This document shows positions 46,224-55,398 of a DNA stretch of 64,000 nt, one piece after another (within the stretch, counting starts at the first letter, position 1; each line of letters begins with the position of its first letter). Under the pieces are notes generated by a model. That model did not search any database. It saw only the letters and a list, made by a program, of their open reading frames with translations, and was not told where the DNA came from. Origin of the DNA: Cellulomonas shaoxiangyii (GTDB taxonomy: Bacteria > Actinomycetota > Actinomycetes > Actinomycetales > Cellulomonadaceae); NCBI RefSeq assembly GCF_004798685.1, contig NZ_CP039291.1, positions 2,728,001 to 2,792,000 on the forward strand, given 5' to 3'. The position numbers and the translations under genes were made by a program.

Positions 46224-47549
46224 ATGTTCCTTCACCAGCGACGTGCGCGCGTCGCCGCGGCGTCCGCGGCAGTCACCGTGCTCGCCCTCACCGCGGCCTG
46301 CTCGAGCGGCGGGTCGGGCGGCGAGGAGAACACGAGCGGCGAGCCGGCCGGCGAGATCACGGTCCTCACGTGGCGCACCGACCTCGTCGAGGACGGCACG
46401 TTCGACGACTACGTCGAGCAGTTCAAGGAGAAGTACCCCGACGTCACCGACGTGACGATCGAGGGCCTCACCGACTACGAGGGCGAGGTGAAGACGCGCA
46501 TGAACACCGACGAGTACGGCGACGTCCTCGCCATCCCCGGCTCGGTGACCCCCGACCAGTACGCGCAGTTCTTCGAGCCGCTGGGCTCGCAGGAGGAGAT
46601 GGCGGAGAAGTACAGCTGGATCAACGACAAGTCGTTCGAGGGCCAGTCCTACGGCATCCCGGTCGTCGGCAACGTGCAGGGCGTCGTCTACAACACCCGG
46701 GTCTGGGAGGAGGCCGGAGTCACGCAGTTCCCGACGACGCCCGAGGAGTTCCTCGCGGGCCTGCAGGCGATCAAGGACGGCGGCATCGAGGTCGCGCCGC
46801 TCTACACCAACTACAAGGACGGCTGGCCGCTGTCGCAGTGGGACGGCTGGCTGGGCGCCGTCACGGCGGACCCCGACTGGAAGAACGCGCTCGTCACGTC
46901 CGACGAGCCGTGGGCCGAGGGCACCGACTACGGGGTCGTCGACGGGCTCATCTACGACGCCGTCGCGCAGGACCTGGTCGAGGTCGACCCCACGACGACC
47001 AACTGGGAGGAGTCCAAGCGGCTCCTCGGCACGGGCGAGGTCGCGACGATGGTGCTCGGCTCGTGGGCCATCCCGCAGATGCAGGCCGCCGCGCAGGACG
47101 CGGGCGCCGGCGCCGAGGACATCGGCTACATGCCGGTCCCGGTGCAGGTCGACGGGAAGTTCCACGCGGTCGCCGGCGGCGACTACAACCTCGGCATCAA
47201 CGTGAACTCCGACAACAAGGTCACGGCGCGCGCCTGGATCGACTGGTTCAACGAGGAGTCGGGGTACTCGGAGTCGCAGGTCGGCCTGTCCCCGCTCAAG
47301 GACGGCACGGTGCCCGAGGCCCTCGCGAGCTTCATGGAGCAGGTCGAGCTCCTCACGCTGAACCCGGCCCCCGAGGGCGAGGAGTCCCTGTTCGCGGACA
47401 TCGACACCGCGTCCGGCATCGTCACGACGGACCCGAAGTTCCGCCAGGACACGATCGACGCGGCCCGGTCGGGCGCGAAGACGAAGGAGCAGATCTTCAC
47501 CGAGCTCAACACGGCGTGGGCCGAGGGCCGCGCCGAGGTCGGCGACTGA
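46224..47549 (+). CDS. Sugar-binding lipoprotein of an ABC importer
   Basis: 441 residues from ATG 46224 (GAGAGGA seven bases upstream). Lipoprotein signal with lipobox LTAAC at about residue 27. Extracellular solute-binding protein family 1 (VLTWRTDL, YGIPVVGNVQGVVYNTRVW, GEVATMVLGSWA). It should bind an oligosaccharide; the neighbourhood suggests mannose/galactose-containing. Two permeases follow, but no ATPase. Confidence 0.93.
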   Translation: MFLHQRRARVAAASAAVTVLALTAACSSGGSGGEENTSGEPAGEITVLTWRTDLVEDGTFDDYVEQFKEKYPDVTDVTIEGLTDYEGEVKTRMNTDEYGDVLAIPGSVTPDQYAQFFEPLGSQEEMAEKYSWINDKSFEGQSYGIPVVGNVQGVVYNTRVWEEAGVTQFPTTPEEFLAGLQAIKDGGIEVAPLYTNYKDGWPLSQWDGWLGAVTADPDWKNALVTSDEPWAEGTDYGVVDGLIYDAVAQDLVEVDPTTTNWEESKRLLGTGEVATMVLGSWAIPQMQAAAQDAGAGAEDIGYMPVPVQVDGKFHAVAGGDYNLGINVNSDNKVTARAWIDWFNEESGYSESQVGLSPLKDGTVPEALASFMEQVELLTLNPAPEGEESLFADIDTASGIVTTDPKFRQDTIDAARSGAKTKEQIFTELNTAWAEGRAEVGD

Positions 47550-47560
47550 GGACCCACGCC

Positions 47561-48535
47561 ATGACGACCGCTCCGTCGAGCCTGCAGGCCTCGACCACGG
47601 CGGCCACGGCGGCGGACGGCGTGGCCCGTACCGCCCGGCGCAGGCCGGGCGGTACGGGCCACGGCCCCACGTGGTCGCGTCCGCTGACGCCCTACCTCTT
47701 CCTGCTGGTCCCGCTCGCGCTGCTCGTGCTGCTGACGTACGTGCCGGTGGCGAACATGTTCTGGTACTCGGTCACCGACTGGGACGGGCTGGACAAGGTC
47801 AAGAACGTCGTCGGCACCGAGAACTACGCCGAGGTCTTCACCGACCCGGACAACGTCCGGGTCTTCTACGTGTCGCTGTACTACTTCGCCGCCTCGTTCG
47901 TGCAGATGGCGCTCGCGCTGTACTTCGCGACGATCCTGTCGTTCAAGGTGCGCGCCAAGAACCTGTGGAAGGGGATCCTGTTCTTCCCCTACCTCGTCAA
48001 CGGCGTCGCGATCGGGCTCATCTTCCTCAACTTCCTCAAGCCCGGCGGCGGCCTGGACACCGTGCTGCTCACGGCGGGGGTCGACAGCCTCGTGCAGCAG
48101 TGGACGGGCGACCCGGCCATCGCGAACTACTCGCTCGCCGCGGTCTCGGTGTGGCGGTACATGGGCCTGAACTTCGTCATGTTCCTCGGCGCGATCTCGT
48201 CGATCAACAGCGAGATCTACGAGGCCGCAGAGATCGACGGCGCGACCCGCTGGCACCAGTTCCGGCACATCATCGCGCCGTCGATCCGGCCGATCCTCGG
48301 CCTGTCGTTCATCCTCGCGATCTCGGGCGCGCTGTCGGTGTTCGAGATCCCGTACGTCATGACGAACGGCGGCAACGGCACCGAGACGTTCGTCATCCGC
48401 ACCATCTGGATGGCCTTCAACCGCAACACCGTGGGCCTGGCGTCCGCGATGGCGGTCGTGCTGCTGGTGATCGTCCTGCTGGTGACGTGGCTGCAGCGCC
48501 GGCTCGTGCCGGAGCGGGAGGTGGACCTGACATGA
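47561..48535 (+). CDS. Sugar ABC transporter permease (MalF/UgpA type)
   Basis: 324 residues from ATG 47561. A 38-residue cytoplasmic start, then six TM helices (first TPYLFLLVPLALLVLLTYV). EAA loop YEAAEIDGATRWHQFRHI for docking an ATPase. Its stop overlaps the next permease as ATGA. The ATPase is missing, so a shared MsiK-type ATPase encoded elsewhere is likely. Confidence 0.95.
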   Translation: MTTAPSSLQASTTAATAADGVARTARRRPGGTGHGPTWSRPLTPYLFLLVPLALLVLLTYVPVANMFWYSVTDWDGLDKVKNVVGTENYAEVFTDPDNVRVFYVSLYYFAASFVQMALALYFATILSFKVRAKNLWKGILFFPYLVNGVAIGLIFLNFLKPGGGLDTVLLTAGVDSLVQQWTGDPAIANYSLAAVSVWRYMGLNFVMFLGAISSINSEIYEAAEIDGATRWHQFRHIIAPSIRPILGLSFILAISGALSVFEIPYVMTNGGNGTETFVIRTIWMAFNRNTVGLASAMAVVLLVIVLLVTWLQRRLVPEREVDLT

Positions 48536-49353
48536 CGCGCGCGGTCACCGGCACGCTGAAGTACACGTCCCTCGTCGTGGCGTCCGTCGTCACGCTGCTG
48601 CCGCTGGGGCTGATCCTGTTCGGCTCGTTCAAGACCGGTCAGGAGTTCCTCGCGACGAACCCCTTCGCCCTCCCCGAGAGCTGGACGTTCGACAACTACG
48701 TCACGGCGTTCACGCGCGGCGGCATGGCGCTCGGCTTCCTCAACACCGTGATCATCTTCGCCGCCGCGATCGCCGGCACGATCCTGATCGGCGCCGCCAC
48801 GGCCTACGCGATCGACCGGTTCTCGTTCGTCGGCCGCGGCGCCGTGCTCAACCTGTTCCTGCTCGCCACCCTCGTGCCGGGCGTGACGACGCAGGTGGCC
48901 ACGTTCCAGATCGTCAACGGGCTGGGCCTGTACAACACGCGGTGGGCGCTGATCCTGCTGTTCATGGGCACCGACATCATCTCGGTGTACATCTTCCTGC
49001 AGTTCATGCGCGCGATCCCGCGCTCGCTGGACGAGGCCGCGATGATCGAGGGCGCCGGCCACCTGCGGATCTTCTTCCAGATCATCCTGCCCAACCTCAA
49101 GCCCGCGGTCGCGACCGTGGTGATCATCAAGGGCATCGGCATCTACAACGAGTTCTTCCTGCCGTTCCTGTACCTGCCGGACCCGGACCTGCGGCCGATC
49201 TCGACGTCCCTGTTCGCGTTCAAGGGCCCGTTCGGGTCGCAGTGGGAGATCATCTCGGCCGGCGTGGTCATCACGATCGTGCCGATCCTCGTGCTGTTCC
49301 TGTTCCTGCAGAAGTACATCTACAACGGGTTCACGGCGGGCGCGACGAAGTAG
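48532..49353 (+). CDS. Sugar ABC transporter permease (MalG/UgpE type)
   Basis: 273 residues from ATG 48532. Six TM helices; EAA loop LDEAAMIEGAGHLRIFFQI. Second half of the importer pore. Followed by a strong terminator hairpin. Confidence 0.95.
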   Translation: MTRAVTGTLKYTSLVVASVVTLLPLGLILFGSFKTGQEFLATNPFALPESWTFDNYVTAFTRGGMALGFLNTVIIFAAAIAGTILIGAATAYAIDRFSFVGRGAVLNLFLLATLVPGVTTQVATFQIVNGLGLYNTRWALILLFMGTDIISVYIFLQFMRAIPRSLDEAAMIEGAGHLRIFFQIILPNLKPAVATVVIIKGIGIYNEFFLPFLYLPDPDLRPISTSLFAFKGPFGSQWEIISAGVVITIVPILVLFLFLQKYIYNGFTAGATK

Positions 49354-49368
49354 CGGCGCCCACCGTGC

Positions 49369-49406
49369 GGCGAGGGCCGGTCCGCACCCGCGGACCGGCC
49401 CTCGCC
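49369..49406. terminator. bidirectional terminator between permease and alpha-galactosidase
   Basis: A perfect 16-bp GC-rich stem (49369-49384 with 49391-49406) and 6-base loop between two convergent stops. No T-tract. Confidence 0.75.
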
Positions 49407-49420
49407 CTGCCGGCGCGACG

Positions 49421-51601
49421 TCAGACGCGCGTCGCGCGCACCAGCACCAGGCGCTCGGAGGACAGCACCGGCGCGCGGACGCCCACGCGCTCGAGCACGC
49501 GCCCGGGCAGCCGGACACCCTCGGGGGTCCACCACGGGCACGCCAGGCCGTGCGTGACCACGTCGCCGGGTGCCTGCGGGCGCACGTGGTAGGTGGCGTC
49601 GGGGTCGAGCCCCGGCAGCGGGACGTGCCCGGGCGGCATCTGCGCCGACATCGCCGTCGCCGCGATCGCGAACAGCGCGTCGGACCCGTCCTGGGCGACG
49701 ACGCCGTGCACGGCGAACGCCGGGTCGGGGACGTCCGCGTGCACGCTCGCACCCGTGTGCAGCAGCCCGCGCAGGTCCTTGTAGAGCGCGACCCACGCCG
49801 CGAGCTCGGCCCGCTGGGCGTCGTCCGCCTCGCGCAGGTCCCACTCGATGCCGAGGTGACCGAACAGGGCCGTCCCCGCGCGGAAGCCGAGCTCGTGCGA
49901 CCGGCCCGTGCTGTGCGCGTGCCCGGACCCGATGTGCGCGCCGATGAGCTCGAGCGGGATGAGCAGGTTCGTCCACGGCTGGATCTGCTGCCGCTCGAGC
50001 GCGTCGATGCAGTCGGAGGCCCAGACGCGGTCCGTGCGCTGCAGGATCTCCAGGTCCACGCGCGCACCGCCCGACGAGCACGACTCGATCTCCACGCCGG
50101 GGTGCCGCCGGCGCAGCTCGTCGAGCAGCCGGTAGACCGCGAGCGTCTGCCCGTGCACCCCGGGGGTGCGGTCGGCGCCGTGCCCGGCGTCGACGAGGTC
50201 GCGGTTGTGGTCCCACTTGAGGTAGGCGATGTCGTACTCGGTGAGCAGCGCGTCGAGCCGCTCGAGCACGTGCTGCCACGCGTCGGCGTTCGCCAGGTCC
50301 AGCACCTGCTGGTGCCGCGACGGTCGCGGCAGCCGCCCCGGCACCTGGAGCATCCACTCGGGATGGGCGCGCGCGAGGTCGGAGTCCGGGTTGACCATCT
50401 CCGGCTCGACCCAGAGGCCGAACTGCAGGCCCAGGCCCGTGACGTGGTCGACGAGCGGGTGCAGACCGTCCGGCCACACCTCGTCGGAGACGTACCAGTC
50501 GCCCAGGCCGGACCTGTCGTCGCGGCGCGAGCCGAACCACCCGTCGTCGAGCACGTACCGCTCGGCACCGATGGCGGCGGCGGCGTCCGCGAGCGCGGTG
50601 AGCCGCCCGAGGTCGTGCTGGAAGTACACGGCCTCCCACGTGTTGAGCGTGACCGGGCGGGGCGTGCGCGGGTGCTGCGGGCGCGCCCGCATCCACCGGT
50701 GGAACCGGGACGCGAGGTCGTCGAGACCCGCGGCGCCGTAGGACCCGTAGACCCAGGGGCTGGCGTACTCCTCCCCGGGCGCGAGGCGGACCTCGCCCGG
50801 CTCGAGCAGCTCCCCGCCACCGAGCAGGCCCTCGTGGTAGTGGTTCCGCTCGGCGAGGCTGCGGTGGTTGCCCGACCACGCGACGTGCAGTCCCCACACC
50901 TCGCCGCGGCGGTGACCGTACCCGGGCGTGCCGGCGGCCAGCACGTACGGCGAGTCGAACCCCGTGCGGCCGCGGCGGTTCTCGCGCAGGCGCGTGCCGT
51001 GCGTGAACGCGGTGCGCAGCGGCGAGCGCTCGCGCGCCCAGTGCCCGCCGAGGTCGAGCAGCTCCGTGGCGCGCATCGGGACGGGGAGCGTCAGCAGCAG
51101 ACCGGCGACCTCGTAGGCGTCCTCGCCCGTGTTGACGACGGTCGCGCGCTGGCGCACCAGGCCCTGCGGCGTCAGCTCGACGCGCACGCGCAGGTCCAGG
51201 GCCGCGTGGGCGTCGCTGCCGCGCACCTCCACGACCCCGCCGCCCGCGACGTCGCGCTGCACGACGACGTCGTCCGGGCCGACGGCGAACGCGACGCTCC
51301 ACGCGCGCCCCGCCCGGCTCCCCGCCAGGCCGGGGCTGCCCAGCCACCCGGCGGACTGCTCCGGGACGACGCCCGGCACCACCTCCCCGTCGACCGGGAA
51401 GCCACGCCGCGCCGCGCTGCCGGCGGTGCGCAGGGCGGCGAGCGCGGCGTCGTCGAGGTCGCCGAGCGCGGCGCCCCAGTGCAGGACGCGCGGCAGCCGG
51501 CCGCCGCCGACGTCGATGACGAGCGACACGTCGCCGGCCTGCAGGTGGACGGGCGCGGCGGCGTTCGTCGCGGGGGTACGGGGGTCGACGTGCTCGGGCA
51601 C
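49421..51601 (-). CDS. GH36 alpha-galactosidase
   Basis: 726 residues from GTG 51601 (AGGAG four bases upstream). An N-terminal beta-sandwich, then the barrel with LNTWEAVYF, VLDDGWFGSR, nucleophile Asp in YLKWDHNRDL and acid/base Asp in WASDCIDALERQQIQ. No signal peptide, so it acts in the cytoplasm on imported oligosaccharides, removing alpha-1,6-galactose. Divergent from the beta-mannosidase gene, sharing the 51602-51857 control region. On its strand, TAGAGT (51735-51730) could be its -10. Confidence 0.95.
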   Translation of the reverse strand: MPEHVDPRTPATNAAAPVHLQAGDVSLVIDVGGGRLPRVLHWGAALGDLDDAALAALRTAGSAARRGFPVDGEVVPGVVPEQSAGWLGSPGLAGSRAGRAWSVAFAVGPDDVVVQRDVAGGGVVEVRGSDAHAALDLRVRVELTPQGLVRQRATVVNTGEDAYEVAGLLLTLPVPMRATELLDLGGHWARERSPLRTAFTHGTRLRENRRGRTGFDSPYVLAAGTPGYGHRRGEVWGLHVAWSGNHRSLAERNHYHEGLLGGGELLEPGEVRLAPGEEYASPWVYGSYGAAGLDDLASRFHRWMRARPQHPRTPRPVTLNTWEAVYFQHDLGRLTALADAAAAIGAERYVLDDGWFGSRRDDRSGLGDWYVSDEVWPDGLHPLVDHVTGLGLQFGLWVEPEMVNPDSDLARAHPEWMLQVPGRLPRPSRHQQVLDLANADAWQHVLERLDALLTEYDIAYLKWDHNRDLVDAGHGADRTPGVHGQTLAVYRLLDELRRRHPGVEIESCSSGGARVDLEILQRTDRVWASDCIDALERQQIQPWTNLLIPLELIGAHIGSGHAHSTGRSHELGFRAGTALFGHLGIEWDLREADDAQRAELAAWVALYKDLRGLLHTGASVHADVPDPAFAVHGVVAQDGSDALFAIAATAMSAQMPPGHVPLPGLDPDATYHVRPQAPGDVVTHGLACPWWTPEGVRLPGRVLERVGVRAPVLSSERLVLVRATRV

Positions 51602-51739
51602 GGTGCTCCTGGTGTGCGGCGCGAGGCCGCGGTCGGCGCGGGCGGCTCACGCCGGCGGCCACGCGGTGGGGTCCGCGGCACCGCGCGCGGCGATGCGCAC
51701 GGTCCGGCCGCGGGGGCGGGTCGCCGGTGACTCTACTGG

Positions 51740-51768
51740 TTGACTAACTTTGTTAATTTGCTTAAGGA
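51740..51768 (+). promoter_or_regulatory. promoter plus putative ROK operator for beta-mannosidase
   Basis: -35 TTGACT (51740-51745), 17 bases, -10 TAAGGA (51763-51768). The spacer holds AACTTTGTTAATTTGCT, a near direct repeat (TTTGTTAA, TTTGCTTAA). The same layout as at 46104-46132. Confidence 0.75.
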
Positions 51769-51857
51769 TGTTCCGGGTGCCTCGCGTGCGGCAGCGCCGC
51801 GCCGGCCTGCGCGACGGCGTGCGGTGCGACGAGGCCCGGGACTGCGAGGAGCACGCC

Positions 51858-54401
51858 GTGACCCACACCGACCTCCACGACGGCTGGACGCTGACCGCGA
51901 CCGCCGGCGACGTCCCCGTGCACCTCGCCGACCGGCTGCGCACCGGGCTGCGCGTGCACGTGCCCGGCACGTCGCACACGCACCTGCTCGACGCCGGGCT
52001 CGTCGACGACCCGTACCTCGACGACAACGAGCAGCACCTCGCGTGGATGAAGCGCGTCGACTGGGCGTACGAGCGCGAGCTCGTCCTCGACCTGCCGGCC
52101 GACGACGAGCGGGTGGACCTGGTCCTCGAGGGCGTCGACACGGTCGGCACCGTGCTGCTCGACGGCGAGGTCGTCCTGCGCACGCGCAACATGCACCGCA
52201 GCCACCGGGTGGACGTGCGCGCGCGGGTCCGTCCCACCACGCAGCGCCTGCGCATCGAGCTCGCCGCCGCGCTGACGTACGCGGAGGCGGAGGCGGAGCG
52301 CCTGGGACCGCGCCCGCTCGCCTACTCCCAGCCGTTCAACATGGTGCGCAAGATGGCGTGCTCGTTCGGCTGGGACTGGGGCCCCGACCTGCAGACGGCG
52401 GGCCTGTGGAAGCCCGTGCGCCTCGAGCGCTGGCGGGTGGCGCGGCTCGCCGGCGTCCGCCCGCTCGTGACGGTGGACCCCGCCGGCACGGGTGTCGTCG
52501 AGCTGCACGTCGACGTCGAGCGCTCGGGCCTGCCCGGCGGTGACGTGCCGCTCGTCGTGCACGCGTCGGTGGCCGGCACCGACGTCGTGGGGCGCGTCGG
52601 CACCGGCGCGAGCTCCGCCGTGCTGCGGCTCGAGGTCCCCCGCGCACCGCTGTGGTGGCCCGTCGGCCAGGGCCCCCAGCCCCTGCACACCCTGGACGTC
52701 GAGCTGCGCACCGCCGACCTCGAGGCGCCCGCCGGCGCCCGCGGCACCGGTCCGCTGCTCGGCACGTGGACCCGCCGCATCGGGTTCCGGACCGTCGAGC
52801 TCGACACGTCCGCCGACGAGCACGGCAGCGCGTTCACGCTGCGCGTCAACGGCCGGCCGCTGTTCGTGAAGGGCGCCAACTGGATCCCGGACGACCACCT
52901 GCTCACGCGGCTCACGCGCGAGCGCGTCGCGCGCCGCCTCGACCAGGCGGTCGGCGCGCACCTCAACCTCCTGCGCGTGTGGGGCGGGGGCGTCTACGAG
53001 TCGGAGGACTTCTACGACCTGTGCGACGAGCGCGGGCTGCTCGTCTGGCAGGACTTCCTGCTGGCGTGCGCCGCCTACCCCGAGGAGCAGCCCCTGCGCG
53101 ACGAGCTCGAGGCCGAGGCCCGCGAGCACGTCGCCCGCCTGACGCCGCACCCGTCGCTCGTGCTGTGGAACGGCGGGAACGAGAACCTCTGGGGCCACGA
53201 GGACTGGGGCTGGAAGGCCGAGCTCGACGGGCGCACGTGGGGTCGCGCCTACGCGGCCGAGGTGTTCCCCGCGGTCGTGGCGGAGCTCGACCCGACGCGC
53301 CCGTACGCGGCCAACAGCCCGACCTCGCCGGGCTTCGCCCCCGAGGACGTGCACCCCAACGACCCCGACCACGGCACGCACCACCAGTGGGACGTGTGGA
53401 ACCGCGTCGACTACACCGTCTACCGCGACGAGGTCCCGCGGTTCTGCTCCGAGTTCGGCTTCCAGGGGCCGCCCACGTGGGCGACGCTGCGCCGCGCCGT
53501 GCGCGACGAGCAGGGGGCGGTCGCCGGCAAGGAGCACCCCACGTTCCTGCTGCACCAGAAGGCGGACGACGGCAACGGCAAGCTCGACCGCGGCATGACC
53601 CCGCACCTCGGCGTGCCCGACGCGTTCGTCGACTGGCACTGGGCGGCCCAGCTCAACCAGGCACGCGCGGTCCGGTTCGGGGTCGCGCACTACCGGTCGT
53701 GGTGGCCGACCACCGCCGGCGCGATCGTCTGGCAGCTCAACGACTGCTGGCCCGTCACCTCGTGGGCCGCCGTCGACGGCGACGAACGGCCGAAGCCGCT
53801 GTGGTTCGCGATGCGGGCCGCGTTCGCCGAGCGTGTCGTCACGGTGCAGCCGCGCGGCGACCGGGACGCGCTCGTGGTCGTCAACGACACCCCGACGCTC
53901 TGGAAGGGCGTCGCCCGTCTCGAGCGGCAGCGGCTCGACGGTGCCGTGCTCGCGTCGGCCGACCTGCCGCTCACCGTGGGCGCGTGGTCGACCGGCACGT
54001 TCGCGCTCGCGAGCCACCTGGCCGTCCCCGACGACCCGGCGCGGGAGGCGCTCGTCGTCACGCTCGACCACGCGCGCACCGTGCACACCTGGGTGGAGGA
54101 CCGCGCGCTCGACCTCGACCCCGAGCCGCTCGCGGGCAGCGTCACGCCCACGCAGGACGGCTACGAGGTGGAGGTGGTGGCGCGGTCGCTCGCCAAGGAC
54201 GTGACGCTCCTCGTCGACCACCTGGACCCGGACGCCCGCGTCGACGACGCGCTCGTGACCCTCCCCGCCGGGGCGCGCGCCCGCTTCCGGGTCCGGACGT
54301 CGGCGCGCATCGACCCGCACGACCTGCTGCGTGTGCCCGTGCTGCGCACCGCGAACGACGTCGTGGTCCCCGCCGCGCGGGGCGCGGCGCTCGCCGGCTG
54401 A
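51858..54401 (+). CDS. GH2 beta-mannosidase
   Basis: 847 residues from GTG 51858, chosen for GAGGAG six bases upstream; earlier in-frame starts give a non-family leader. Sugar-binding domain with CSFGWDWGPDL, the beta-mannosidase mark; acid/base Glu in WNGGNENLWG; nucleophile Glu in CSEFGFQG; then SWWPTTAGAIVWQLNDCWP. No signal peptide: cytoplasmic hydrolysis of beta-mannosides. It works with the alpha-galactosidase on galactomannan fragments. Confidence 0.95.
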   Translation: MTHTDLHDGWTLTATAGDVPVHLADRLRTGLRVHVPGTSHTHLLDAGLVDDPYLDDNEQHLAWMKRVDWAYERELVLDLPADDERVDLVLEGVDTVGTVLLDGEVVLRTRNMHRSHRVDVRARVRPTTQRLRIELAAALTYAEAEAERLGPRPLAYSQPFNMVRKMACSFGWDWGPDLQTAGLWKPVRLERWRVARLAGVRPLVTVDPAGTGVVELHVDVERSGLPGGDVPLVVHASVAGTDVVGRVGTGASSAVLRLEVPRAPLWWPVGQGPQPLHTLDVELRTADLEAPAGARGTGPLLGTWTRRIGFRTVELDTSADEHGSAFTLRVNGRPLFVKGANWIPDDHLLTRLTRERVARRLDQAVGAHLNLLRVWGGGVYESEDFYDLCDERGLLVWQDFLLACAAYPEEQPLRDELEAEAREHVARLTPHPSLVLWNGGNENLWGHEDWGWKAELDGRTWGRAYAAEVFPAVVAELDPTRPYAANSPTSPGFAPEDVHPNDPDHGTHHQWDVWNRVDYTVYRDEVPRFCSEFGFQGPPTWATLRRAVRDEQGAVAGKEHPTFLLHQKADDGNGKLDRGMTPHLGVPDAFVDWHWAAQLNQARAVRFGVAHYRSWWPTTAGAIVWQLNDCWPVTSWAAVDGDERPKPLWFAMRAAFAERVVTVQPRGDRDALVVVNDTPTLWKGVARLERQRLDGAVLASADLPLTVGAWSTGTFALASHLAVPDDPAREALVVTLDHARTVHTWVEDRALDLDPEPLAGSVTPTQDGYEVEVVARSLAKDVTLLVDHLDPDARVDDALVTLPAGARARFRVRTSARIDPHDLLRVPVLRTANDVVVPAARGAALAG

Positions 54402-54451
54402 CGCGCGGCGCCCGACGTGCCGGCCGGCCGGGCACACGCAGCGGCCGGCGC

Positions 54452-54457
54452 TACGCT
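54452..54457 (+). promoter_or_regulatory. -10 box of a leaderless promoter for the LacI-like sensor
   Basis: TACGCT, 7 bases before GTG 54465. Confidence 0.5.
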
Positions 54458-54464
54458 GACGCGC

Positions 54465-55313
54465 GTGACCCAGGGCTCGGACGCGATCGGCCTGGTGCTG
54501 GCGCGGCCGGCCCGGATGCTCGGCCTCGAGCCGTTCTTCATGGAGCTCATCGCCGGCATCGAGGAGTCGCTGTCCACCGACGGACGCTCCCTGCTGCTGC
54601 ACGTCGTGCCTGACCACGAGGCCGAGATCCGCGCGTACCGCCGGTGGGGCGAGGGCGAGATGGTCGACGCGGTCGTCCTGGTGAACCTCGTGCAGGACGA
54701 CCCTCGGCTGGCGGTCCTGCGCGAGCTCGGCATCCCGACGGTCGTGGTCGGCGGCCCGCAGCGCGCGCTCGACGGGGTCGCGCACGTCTGGATTGACAAC
54801 GCCCAGGCCATGCGCGACGCCGTGGGCTACCTGGTCGGCCTGGGCCACACCACGATCGGCCGGGTCTCCGGCCCGTCGGCGCTCGCCCACACGCAGGCCC
54901 GCACCGCCGCCCTGCTCGACGAGTGCGCGGCGCTCGGGGCACGCGGTGTCGTCGTCGAGGGCGACTACGGGGAGGAGTCGGGCACCCGCGCGACCCGCGC
55001 GCTGCTCGGCCGCGGCAACGCGCCGTCCGCGGTCGTCTACGACAACGACGTCATGGCCGTCGCCGGGCTCGGCGTCGCGCACGAGCTCGGCCTGTCCGTG
55101 CCGGAGGACGTCGCGCTGCTCGCGTGGGACGACTCGGCGCTGTGCCGCCTCTCGCACCCGCCCCTGTCGGCGATGAGCCTGGACGTGCACGCCATGGGCG
55201 TGCAGGTCGCCGACTCCGTGCTCAACCTGCTCGCGTCCGGGCGTCCGACCAGCTCCATCGCGCCGCTCCCCCGGCTCGTCGCCCGCGACAGCACCGCCCG
55301 CCGGCGCCGCTGA
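54465..55313 (+). CDS. LacI-type ligand-binding domain without the DNA-binding domain
   Basis: 282 residues from GTG 54465. The first residues ([15 protein letters not shown]) already match the start of the LacI effector domain; the 55-60-residue HTH and hinge helix are absent. The in-frame region upstream gives only 16 more non-HTH codons, and the beta-mannosidase ends at 54401, so no room is left. The rest is complete ([45 protein letters not shown]). It may be a cytoplasmic sugar sensor acting through another protein, or a decayed regulator. Confidence 0.85.
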   Translation: MTQGSDAIGLVLARPARMLGLEPFFMELIAGIEESLSTDGRSLLLHVVPDHEAEIRAYRRWGEGEMVDAVVLVNLVQDDPRLAVLRELGIPTVVVGGPQRALDGVAHVWIDNAQAMRDAVGYLVGLGHTTIGRVSGPSALAHTQARTAALLDECAALGARGVVVEGDYGEESGTRATRALLGRGNAPSAVVYDNDVMAVAGLGVAHELGLSVPEDVALLAWDDSALCRLSHPPLSAMSLDVHAMGVQVADSVLNLLASGRPTSSIAPLPRLVARDSTARRRR

Positions 55314-55398
55314 CGGACGCGGGCGCTGTGAGCGGCGTCCCACCCCGGGCTCTGCCCTCCCACCTGCGCGGACGTGGGTGCAGTGGTTGGGTAGGGAC

